Shown here piece by piece: positions 5,712 to 11,790 of a DNA stretch of 12,148 nt; the first letter of the stretch is position 1; each line of letters opens with the position of its first letter. Both the position numbers and the translations under genes were made by a program. The notes below the pieces were generated by a model that did no database searches, was not told where the DNA came from, and saw only the letters and a list, made by a program, of their open reading frames with translations. Location of the stretch: contig CACZSJ010000202.1 in NCBI GenBank assembly GCA_902783825.1, positions 1 through 12,148 on the forward strand. The letters run 5' to 3'. This stretch comes from Oscillospiraceae bacterium. GTDB taxonomy: Bacteria; Bacillota; Clostridia; Oscillospirales; Oscillospiraceae.

Positions 5712-7676
5712 TCACTTCACACCGCGCAGACGGATGATCTCATCCCGCAGTTGGGCGGCGATTTCATACTCCAGCATCTGTGCAGCCTTGTGCATCTTGC
5801 TTTCCAATTGTTGAATCAGCTCTCGGCGCTCCCGTTCGGTCATTTTTACGCCGTCAGCTCGCGCCTGGGTGCTGGTATCGGTCGAAATCTCGATCAAATC
5901 CCGCACACTCTTCACGATCGTTTTGGGCACGATCCCTCTTGCTTCATTGTAAGCCTGCTGCTTGGCACGGCGCCGATTGGTCTCTTGAATGCAGGCTTGC
6001 ATGGAAGGCGTCACCGTATCGGCGTACATGATCACCTTGCTGTCGGCGTTGCGCGCCGCACGACCGACGGTCTGGATCAGGCTGGTCTCGCTGCGGAGGA
6101 ATCCTTCTTTATCCGCATCCAGGATCGCCACAAGCCCTACCTCCGGAATATCCAGGCCCTCCCGCAGCAAATTGATTCCCACCAAAACGTCAAACTCACC
6201 CAAACGCAGATCCCGGATGATTTCCATGCGCTCAATCGTCCCGATATCGTGATGCATATAGCGGCAACGAATGCCAGCGCCTGTAAAATACGCGGAAAGA
6301 TCCTCCGCCATTTTCTTGGTCAGGGTAGTAATCAGGCTTCTCTGTTGTTTCTGGATCTTCTCGTTGATTTCTCCCATCAAATCGTCAATCTGCCCCTCAA
6401 TGGGTCGCACAAAAATCTCAGGGTCCAGCAGTCCGGTGGGGCGAATGATCTGCTCCACCAGCTGCCCTGCCCGCTCCCGCTCATATTCGCCGGGCGTAGC
6501 GGAAACATAGATGCGCTGGTGAATACGCTGGTTAAATTCTTCAAATTTCAGCGGACGGTTATCATAGGCAGACGGCAGACGGAAGCCGAAGTTTACCAGG
6601 GATTCTTTTCTTGCCCGGTCTCCCCGATACATTGCTCTGACCTGGGGCAGCGTCACATGGCTCTCGTCCACAAACAGCAGAAAGTCCTTCGGGAAATAAT
6701 CCAGCAAAGTCATCGGCGGACTTCCCGGCACTCTGTTGGAGATGACGCGGGAATAATTCTCGATCCCGGAGCAATATCCCAACTCCAGCATCATCTCTAT
6801 GTCGTAATCCGTGCGTTGTCGAATCCGCTGAGCTTCCAAAAGCTTATTGTTTTGCTCAAAATACCGCACCCGCTCGTCACATTCCGCCCGGATTCGTTCA
6901 ATGGCGGCAGCCATTTTTTCTTTTGTCGTCACATAGTGACTGGCCGGATAGATGGCCGCGTGGTTCAAGTACCGGGTCGCGGTGCCGGTCACTACATTCA
7001 CTTCGCTGATCCGGTCGATCTCATCGCCAAAAAACTCGACACGGATCGCACGGTCATGGGAATATGCCGGAAAAATCTCCACCGTGTCGCCTCGCACTCG
7101 AAACATATTGCGCTCAAAGGCGATATCGTTGCGCTCATAACGAATCTCGATGAGCTTGCGCAGCAGCTCACTTATGTCCCTCGTCTGCCCGGGCCGGAGC
7201 GAAATCACCATGTTGGCGTAGTCAATGGGATCCCCCAAGCCGTATATACAGGACACGGAAGATACAACAATCACGTCACGCCGCTCAAAAAGACTGGATG
7301 TGGCGCTGTGCCGAAGCCTCTCAATTTCATCGTTGATGGAGCAGTCTTTCTCAATGAAAGTATCCGTGTGCGGGATATAGGCTTCCGGCTGGTAGTAGTC
7401 GTAATAGGAAACGAAATACTCAACCGCGTTTTCTGGAAAGAACTCCTTAAACTCGCTGCATAGCTGCGCAGCCAGCGTTTTGTTATGGGCCAGAACCAGA
7501 GCCGGACGGTTCAGCCGGGCGATCACATTGGCCATGGTAAAGGTCTTTCCAGAACCGGTAACCCCCAGAAGCACCTGCTCGTCAATTCCGTTTTCAATTG
7601 CGCTCACCAGGCTTTCAATCGCCTGCGGCTGATCTCCGGTTGCCTGGAAGTCGGAGACAAGTTTAAACTGATCCAT
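5712..7676 (-). CDS. uvrB: Excinuclease ABC subunit B
   Basis: UvrB, the damage-verifying helicase-like subunit of nucleotide excision repair. It is loaded by UvrA and recruits UvrC; UvrD and PolA complete repair. At 654 aa it has the family length. Walker A is GVTGSGKT (38-45). The DNA-clamping beta-hairpin is 'YYDYYQPEAYIP' (91-102), the DEAD-type motif is DESH (337-340), and helicase motif VI is 'QTVGRAARN' (535-543). The C-terminal UVR helical hairpin for UvrC contact is at about 620-650. I chose ATG 7676 (MDQFKLVSDFQ) because GGAG lies 8 nt upstream and the promoter at 7709-7737 would fall inside the longer reading frame from 7730. It is the first operon gene, with polA 9 nt downstream, which fits a joint incision and resynthesis role. 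Confidence 0.97.
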   Translation of the reverse strand: MDQFKLVSDFQATGDQPQAIESLVSAIENGIDEQVLLGVTGSGKTFTMANVIARLNRPALVLAHNKTLAAQLCSEFKEFFPENAVEYFVSYYDYYQPEAYIPHTDTFIEKDCSINDEIERLRHSATSSLFERRDVIVVSSVSCIYGLGDPIDYANMVISLRPGQTRDISELLRKLIEIRYERNDIAFERNMFRVRGDTVEIFPAYSHDRAIRVEFFGDEIDRISEVNVVTGTATRYLNHAAIYPASHYVTTKEKMAAAIERIRAECDERVRYFEQNNKLLEAQRIRQRTDYDIEMMLELGYCSGIENYSRVISNRVPGSPPMTLLDYFPKDFLLFVDESHVTLPQVRAMYRGDRARKESLVNFGFRLPSAYDNRPLKFEEFNQRIHQRIYVSATPGEYERERAGQLVEQIIRPTGLLDPEIFVRPIEGQIDDLMGEINEKIQKQQRSLITTLTKKMAEDLSAYFTGAGIRCRYMHHDIGTIERMEIIRDLRLGEFDVLVGINLLREGLDIPEVGLVAILDADKEGFLRSETSLIQTVGRAARNADSKVIMYADTVTPSMQACIQETNRRRAKQQAYNEARGIVPKTIVKSVRDLIEISTDTSTQARADGVKMTERERRELIQQLESKMHKAAQMLEYEIAAQLRDEIIRLRGVK

Positions 7677-7708
7677 GACCGCATCTCCATCGCATTCGTT
7701 GTTCGGAT

Positions 7709-7737
7709 ATTGTATCATATTTACAGGCAAATCACAA
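7709..7737 (-). promoter_or_regulatory. Sigma-A-type promoter of the uvrB operon
   Basis: Read on the minus strand: TTGTGA (7732-7737), a 17-bp spacer, then TACAAT (7709-7714) with an extended TGA just before it. The predicted start near 7702 leaves a leader of about 26 nt to the uvrB ATG. No full LexA/DinR operator (CGAAC-N4-GTTCG) overlaps it; only a GTTCG half-site lies near 7701-7705. Confidence 0.7.
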
Positions 7738-7775
7738 GCCAGCGAAGCAAATCTCAGCTTGGGCAGAAGACACTT

Positions 7776-7819
7776 AAAAAAAGAAAACTACCCGGAGTGT
7801 TTGGCTTCTTCCGGACAGT
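7776..7819 (-). terminator. Intrinsic terminator (hairpin plus U-run)
   Basis: On the minus strand a 10-bp stem, ACTGTCCGGA with TCCGGGTAGT including two G-U pairs, closes a 13-nt loop (7797-7809). It is followed at once by TTTTCTTTTTTT, a textbook intrinsic terminator. It can end the transcript of the SLH gene (stop at 7970) or of the short RNA predicted from the promoter at 7846-7874, and it separates both from the uvrB promoter. Confidence 0.85.
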
Positions 7820-7839
7820 TGGATCTCACGCAGTATAAA
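7776..7839 (-). ncRNA. Candidate short RNA or attenuated leader upstream of uvrB
   Basis: A near-consensus promoter (7846-7874) predicts a start near 7839, and the strong intrinsic terminator ends at about 7776. The transcript would be about 60-65 nt: roughly 20 nt unpaired, a 33-nt hairpin and a U-tail. No ATG or start with a ribosome binding site is seen in it, so it would be non-coding. It could be a small RNA, the product of an attenuated distal promoter for uvrB, or just the 3' end of the SLH-gene mRNA. No known RNA family is recognised. The exact ends are predictions. Confidence 0.4.
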
Positions 7840-7845
7840 GTTGTG

Positions 7846-7874
7846 TTTATAATTCAGAATCTTCTGCCTGTCAA
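7846..7874 (-). promoter_or_regulatory. Near-consensus promoter in the SLH-uvrB intergenic region
   Basis: Read on the minus strand: TTGACA (7869-7874, perfect -35), exactly 17 bp, then TATAAA (7846-7851, five of six). It is the best-matching promoter in the window, yet its next downstream element is the terminator at 7776-7819 rather than a gene. Confidence 0.6.
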
Positions 7875-7928
7875 AAAATCCATTGTACTTCCACACCTAT
7901 ATATCAATCATCATAACCGTATCCTTGC

Positions 7929-7962
7929 AGCTTGTCCCTGCAAGAAATAGCAGGGACAAGCT
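7929..7962 (-). terminator. 13-bp perfect hairpin after the SLH gene
   Basis: Bases 7929-7941 and 7950-7962 are perfect complements (AGCTTGTCCCTGC and its inverse) around an 8-nt loop. The hairpin begins 7 nt past the tandem stop (TGA TAA) of the SLH gene. There is no U-run on either strand, so it is more likely an mRNA 3'-end stabiliser or pause element than an efficient intrinsic terminator. The U-run terminator about 110 nt further on would complete termination. Confidence 0.45.
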
Positions 7963-7969
7963 ACGATTA

Positions 7970-8878
7970 TCAATTCTCTAAATATGCAGCCGCAGCCGAT
8001 AACATCAGCGCGACGTCGGCCCGTGTCAGTGGCTGCTCTGACCGTCCGACTTCCCCGCTCAGTTCCGTTTCCTTTTCTCGAAAGCACGCCTGTGTCAATC
8101 GAAGATCCAGGCGCTCATATCCTGGCAGGAAACTGACATTGCGCAGCTGCAGTACCCGCTCCAAATAGGCAGCCGCCTGGGCATAACTAAGGATCTCATC
8201 TCCGTCAAATCGCGTCCCTTCATTCTCCGCGAAGCCCTGATAGATCCCATGCATTGCAGCTGTGCTGGCATAGACCTTTTGCCAACTCGGAATCTTCTCA
8301 TCGTCCTGGTATCCCGTCTTCCAGACGCCAAGATACCGAGGTTTTCCAATCAGCTTCATGCACATACTCAGAAATTCTCCCCGGGTGACCGTCTCTCCAG
8401 GCTCAAAGCAATACGTCCCGCATATCTGCCGTCCTGTGAACAGCCCAAGCTCACTGAGGACAACTGCCGGATATTCCAATCCATTCCCCTGCAAATCTGC
8501 GTAACGGATCTCCTTTTTCTGCCGCATAATCCGGATGATGACGGTCGCCTCCTGGGATTGCTTTCCTTCATCGTCAATCGCTCTATATCCGAAATAGTCC
8601 AAGCCTTTCTTATTGGCTTGAGGCGTATAGGTAAAAGCTCCATCCTCCGAGAGCGACAGCGCTCCCTTCACTGGCTGTGTCGTTATCTGAAACCGCACAG
8701 ACCCGCCATCCGGATCGAATGCAGAGAGCATTCCGCTGGTGCTGACCTTGCAATAGGTCTTCAATTCAAGATTCTCTGCAATTGGCGCGCTGTCTGATGC
8801 CAGCGCCAAGTGAGGAAACGTAAGCAGCATCGTGGAAATCAGCAAAATAGAGCAAAATGTCATAATAAGCTTTTTCAT
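7970..8878 (-). CDS. Secreted Ig-like plus S-layer-homology domain protein
   Basis: A 302-aa exported protein. Residues 1-27 form a signal peptide (KK, then a hydrophobic core, cleavage after 'LALA'). Residues of about 32-117 match the cadherin-like/bacterial Ig domain pattern: 'SGMLSAFDPDGGSVRFQI', 'QPVKGALSLSEDGAFTYTP', 'DYFGYRAIDDEG'. From about 125 on there are SLH-type repeats. One is at about 125-178 ('FEPGETVTRGEFLSMCMKLIG') and a second at about 187-245 ('IPSWQKVYASTAAMHGIYQGF...AAAYLERVL'). A degenerate third covers about 252-302 ('PLTRADVALMLSAAAAYLEN'). SLH domains usually bind pyruvylated secondary cell-wall polymers, so this is probably a wall-anchored surface protein. ATG 8878 has AAAGGAGG 5 nt upstream. 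It is a single gene, divergent from the PAP2 gene. No enzymatic domain is seen. Confidence 0.85.
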   Translation of the reverse strand: MKKLIMTFCSILLISTMLLTFPHLALASDSAPIAENLELKTYCKVSTSGMLSAFDPDGGSVRFQITTQPVKGALSLSEDGAFTYTPQANKKGLDYFGYRAIDDEGKQSQEATVIIRIMRQKKEIRYADLQGNGLEYPAVVLSELGLFTGRQICGTYCFEPGETVTRGEFLSMCMKLIGKPRYLGVWKTGYQDDEKIPSWQKVYASTAAMHGIYQGFAENEGTRFDGDEILSYAQAAAYLERVLQLRNVSFLPGYERLDLRLTQACFREKETELSGEVGRSEQPLTRADVALMLSAAAAYLEN

Positions 8879-8939
8879 GAAAACCTCCTTTCGTTCCCGC
8901 TTATTTTGGCTTGCTCATCCTCCTTTATGCAAATATGGC

Positions 8940-8969
8940 TGGACTTTCCGCTTGCCTGTATGTTACAAT
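8940..8969 (+). promoter_or_regulatory. Probable promoter of the PAP2 gene
   Basis: TACAAT (8964-8969) with an extended TGT before it; the best -35 is TGGACT (8940-8945) at 18 bp. The predicted start near 8976 gives a leader of about 22 nt. The divergent SLH gene must have its promoter in or near the same interval, but no convincing minus-strand -10/-35 pair was found. Confidence 0.5.
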
Positions 8970-8997
8970 GAACAAAATATGTGAGAGGAGATTTTTC

Positions 8998-9648
8998 ATG
9001 CCCCTGACTGCGACTGCTCTTTGGCTGAACACTGCGTTTTCCGGCTTTGATCAGGCTGTTACCTCCAGCATCCATCACCTGTATGAACTTGCCGGCTCGG
9101 TCATGACGCCCTTTATGGAACTGATCTCCCTGATGGGAAAAGGAGGAATCTTTTTAATCCTGCTTTCACTTTGTCTCATTCTGTTTCATAAAACGCGCCG
9201 CTTTGGCACGGCCATGCTCCTGGGGCTTGCAATCGGCGCGCTCGCTGTCAACCTCATTCTCAAGGTTGTAATCGCTCGGCCTCGCCCTTATGCCGATATC
9301 CAAGGTTTCTTCTATCCACTCTGGGTCTTGATGGGACAACATATGGAGAGCGACATGAGCTTCCCTTCCGGACATACAAACGCAGCGTTTGCCGCCATGG
9401 TTCCTCTGTTTTTGCTGGGTGACAAACGCAAAAGCTGGCTGGCTCTGGTTTTCGCCGTTCTCATGGGGATTTCCCGAATTTACCTGGTGGTTCACTATCC
9501 TACGGACGTAATTGGCGGTTTGATTACCGGAACCATCGCCGGTATGATCGGCACACTGATCGCCATCAATCTTCCCAGTCCCTGGTATCGATGGGACCTC
9601 AAAAAAAGAAAGGATAAAGAGACGTCATGTTCGGATTTGGCAAGCTGA
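8998..9648 (+). CDS. PAP2-family membrane phosphatase
   Basis: A 216-aa integral membrane protein of the PAP2 (type 2 phosphatidic acid phosphatase) superfamily. The three-part active-site signature is complete: K89-x6-R96-P97 ('KVVIARPRP'), P123-S-G-H126 and S159-R-x5-H166-x3-D170 ('SRIYLVVHYPTD'). Hydrophobic segments at about 49-63, 71-91, 127-140, 146-166 and 171-192 fit a five- to six-helix bundle, and a Lys/Arg-rich tail follows (203-207). Likely substrates are lipid phosphates such as undecaprenyl diphosphate or phosphatidylglycerol phosphate, but the sequence does not decide between BcrC-like and PgpB-like roles. ATG 8998 follows AGGAG by 7 nt. It overlaps the next gene by 22 nt, which suggests co-transcription. 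Confidence 0.9.
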   Translation: MPLTATALWLNTAFSGFDQAVTSSIHHLYELAGSVMTPFMELISLMGKGGIFLILLSLCLILFHKTRRFGTAMLLGLAIGALAVNLILKVVIARPRPYADIQGFFYPLWVLMGQHMESDMSFPSGHTNAAFAAMVPLFLLGDKRKSWLALVFAVLMGISRIYLVVHYPTDVIGGLITGTIAGMIGTLIAINLPSPWYRWDLKKRKDKETSCSDLAS

Positions 9649-10022
9649 GATTTCGCGGCGTTGATAAAAAAACCGTCCATAACCCGGCGTATAGCGATGA
9701 CTACAACAACGCCGAAGTGATCGGTCGGGTTCGGCTCGGTTCCCTCTGCCTGTACTACAGCGATCTGGGGCGGAAGCACTATGTGCCCTATGAGCATATT
9801 GACCGCAGTTTTACCCGCATCAGCGAGTGTCAGCCGGACGACAGCCCAGCTTATTACTATTATCGCCTGATTTTGGTCCACGGAGATCAAGAATTCGCCA
9901 ATCTCATTTTCAACAAGGAAGAGGATGTGGATCGCATCCATGCCCGCCTAAAGGAGATTCGCCCGGAAATCAAATATGGCTACATCCCGCCGGCTGACGG
10001 AAAGCGCAGACGCTTTTCCTGA
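9627..10022 (+). CDS. Uncharacterised 131-aa protein downstream of PAP2 phosphatase
   Basis: Family not recognised. The 131-aa protein has no signal peptide and no membrane segment. It is rich in aromatic and charged residues, with alternating strands ('EVIGRVRLGSLCLYYSDLGRKHYVPYEHI', 'AYYYYRLILVHGDQEFANLIF'), a terminal helix 'KEEDVDRIHARLKEI' at about 97-111 and a basic tail. Strand-rich proteins with one C-terminal helix can adopt PH-like folds; that is only a guess here. The start at 9627 lies inside the PAP2 gene (22-nt overlap) with only weak binding-site similarity (GAGA about 5 nt upstream, AAAGGA further off), which suggests translational coupling. No other in-frame ATG is available. 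A strong terminator follows 8 nt after the stop. Confidence 0.75.
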   Translation: MFGFGKLRFRGVDKKTVHNPAYSDDYNNAEVIGRVRLGSLCLYYSDLGRKHYVPYEHIDRSFTRISECQPDDSPAYYYYRLILVHGDQEFANLIFNKEEDVDRIHARLKEIRPEIKYGYIPPADGKRRRFS

Positions 10023-10029
10023 AACACGC

Positions 10030-10071
10030 AAAATGAGAAGGAGCAGATGCTATCTGCTCCTTCTCATTTTT
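10030..10071. terminator. Bidirectional intrinsic terminator
   Basis: Bases 10030-10048 and 10052-10070 are perfect complements (19 bp, 3-nt nominal loop) running from AAAA-TGAGAAGGAGCAGAT to its inverse. On the + strand the stem ends in TTTTT, and on the minus strand in TTTT. It serves both converging units. The rqcH stop codon (10064-10066) lies inside the stem. Confidence 0.88.
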
Positions 10072-11788
10072 GCAGGCGATGGATCAAATCCTCATCGGCA
10101 GCTACGGTGATGGTTTTATACTCGGTGTACACGACTTTCCCCGGTAACGCGCCTGCTGGCTTCCGCACGAAGCGAACCATTGTGTAATCCACCGGAAGCT
10201 TCCCGCTATCCCGTCCCTGGGAATAGTAGGCGGCAATACACGCTGCCTGATACAGCGAGCGTTCCGGCGGCTCCAGATCTTCGCAGCGCAGGATCACATG
10301 GCTGCCATGAACCTTCTGGGTATGCAGCCAATAGTCCGTTCTTCGCGCAGTCTTCAGCGTCAGCTCATCGTTTTGGAGATTGCTTCGCCCCACCAAAATC
10401 TCAAGTCCGTCATCAGAAAGGAAGCGGCGCGGTGCCTGCGCCTTGCTCTTATCCTGCTTGCCTCGTTGTTTTTTCTGACGCAGTACGCCGGTTTCCAAAA
10501 GCTCCCTGCGGATATCCCTCAGATCCTTTTCCGTCTCCGCTCGCTCAAGTGCCTCCAAAACGCTGTTGAGATATTCCAGTTGCTGTTCCCCTTGGGCAAT
10601 CAGCTCGGTCAGATGATATTCCGCCGTTTTCAGCTTGTTATACTCCTTGTACAGCGCTGCCGCGTTCTGCTGCGGCGTCTTCATGGGATCCAGCGGAATC
10701 CGAATCTCCGGACAACCCGGCTGGGCATAGTCCTCGCAGAGCAGGCACGCCTCCCCTTTTTGAAGGCGATATAGATTGGCTGTGATCAGCTCCGCTCGAT
10801 GGCGCACATCTTCGCGTCCCTCTGTGCGTGCCAGATCCGCACGTTGTCCCACCAGCTTTCTGGCTTGACGGTCCCGGGCGCTTTTCACACTGCGCAGCAG
10901 TTCCTGACTTCTGCGCCGCTGCTGCTCCGCCCGATCTCGCTGGGAGTAAAACTCATCCAGCAAAGAGGAAAAGCTCTCATATTGCCGGCATTGTACCGCT
11001 GCGCCATATTGGGAAACAGACAGGAAGCTAAAATCCATCGGCTTGCCGTCCCGCAGCAGCATATAAGGCGCAAGCTCGCCCCGATCCACACACTCAGCCA
11101 GGGCATCCATCTGCGCTCCGAGCTGCTGTGCATCTCCGTGGCAGCGGGTGACCAGTTCCCGGCAGATCAGAGGCGACAGTCCGGAAAATTGTGCCAGCAG
11201 CCACCGATCCAGCTCTTGCTCTCCATCCCAGCCCTTAAGGATTTGTTGCCGCTCATCTGGACCGAGTGTCAGGAAATCCGGTTTATTCTGTTTTGGCGGC
11301 ATCCGGTAAATCATTCCCGGCAGCAGCCGTCGGGCATTGTCTCCCGCCCAGTCCACACGCCGCATACAGTCCAGAATCCGTCCGTCTTCCCCCACCAGAA
11401 TCACGTTGGAATTACGGCCGATCATCTCCACAATCAGCTGTTTGCGATCATGGACACCCAGCTCATTGCTGGTGTCCAAGTCCAGAATCATCATCCTCTC
11501 GTGATCCGGCTGGATTACTGACAAGATACGCGCCCCTATCAGATGCTTACGCAGCAGCATGCAGAACATAGGAGGCTCCGCGGGGTTTTCAAAAGTGCTG
11601 TGACTCAGGTGGGCTCTTGCGTTCCCCGTTCCGGCCGCAATCAGTAGCCGAAGATTTTCGCAGTTTGCGCGCAAAGAAAGCAGCAGCATGTCCCGTTCCG
11701 GCTGCTGCACCTTGTCGATCCGTCCGTTCGCGATTCGTGTTTGCAGTTCCTGCGCCAGCGCGCCGATACAAATGGCGTCTAAAGGCAT
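10064..11788 (-). CDS. rqcH: NFACT-family ribosome quality control factor RqcH (Rqc2 homolog)
   Basis: RqcH binds stalled 50S-peptidyl-tRNA complexes and directs C-terminal alanine tailing that marks the chain for degradation; older annotations call it fibronectin-binding FbpA. The 574-aa protein has the full layout. NFACT-N is about 1-200 ('NARAHLSHSTFENP', 'EMIGRNSNVILV'), followed by a helical hairpin region at about 200-260. A long coiled coil spans about 270-430, rich in R/E/Q. NFACT-R is about 455-560 ('GLEILVGRSNLQND', 'DYWLHTQKVHGSHVIL', 'VRFVRKPAGALPGKV'). At the position of the D97-R98 pair needed in B. subtilis RqcH it has E97-R98. ATG 11788 is 2 nt past the mrnC stop, with GGAGG about 10 nt upstream. 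Its stop sits inside the shared terminator. Confidence 0.93.
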   Translation of the reverse strand: MPLDAICIGALAQELQTRIANGRIDKVQQPERDMLLLSLRANCENLRLLIAAGTGNARAHLSHSTFENPAEPPMFCMLLRKHLIGARILSVIQPDHERMMILDLDTSNELGVHDRKQLIVEMIGRNSNVILVGEDGRILDCMRRVDWAGDNARRLLPGMIYRMPPKQNKPDFLTLGPDERQQILKGWDGEQELDRWLLAQFSGLSPLICRELVTRCHGDAQQLGAQMDALAECVDRGELAPYMLLRDGKPMDFSFLSVSQYGAAVQCRQYESFSSLLDEFYSQRDRAEQQRRRSQELLRSVKSARDRQARKLVGQRADLARTEGREDVRHRAELITANLYRLQKGEACLLCEDYAQPGCPEIRIPLDPMKTPQQNAAALYKEYNKLKTAEYHLTELIAQGEQQLEYLNSVLEALERAETEKDLRDIRRELLETGVLRQKKQRGKQDKSKAQAPRRFLSDDGLEILVGRSNLQNDELTLKTARRTDYWLHTQKVHGSHVILRCEDLEPPERSLYQAACIAAYYSQGRDSGKLPVDYTMVRFVRKPAGALPGKVVYTEYKTITVAADEDLIHRLQK

Positions 11789-11790
11789 GA

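Noticed and set aside
4578..7463. A 961-codon open frame on the + strand, antisense to polA and uvrB
   Set aside because: It spans the junction of two well-conserved minus-strand genes. Its composition (rich in His, Gln, Leu, Arg) is what reverse-complemented coding sequence gives, with no recognisable domain. The length is striking but best explained by codon bias of the true genes.
7695..7712. Possible LexA/DinR SOS operator in front of uvrB
   Set aside because: Only a GTTCG half-site is seen near 7701; the opposite half does not match CGAAC at the required spacing.
7677..7730. Upstream ATG extending UvrB by 18 residues
   Set aside because: It would overlap the -10 and spacer of the promoter, the extra residues are not UvrB-like, and ATG 7676 has its own binding site.
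8875..9078. 67-codon minus-strand frame covering the divergent promoter region
   Set aside because: It runs through the PAP2 start and promoter, has no ribosome binding site and shows no resemblance to any protein.
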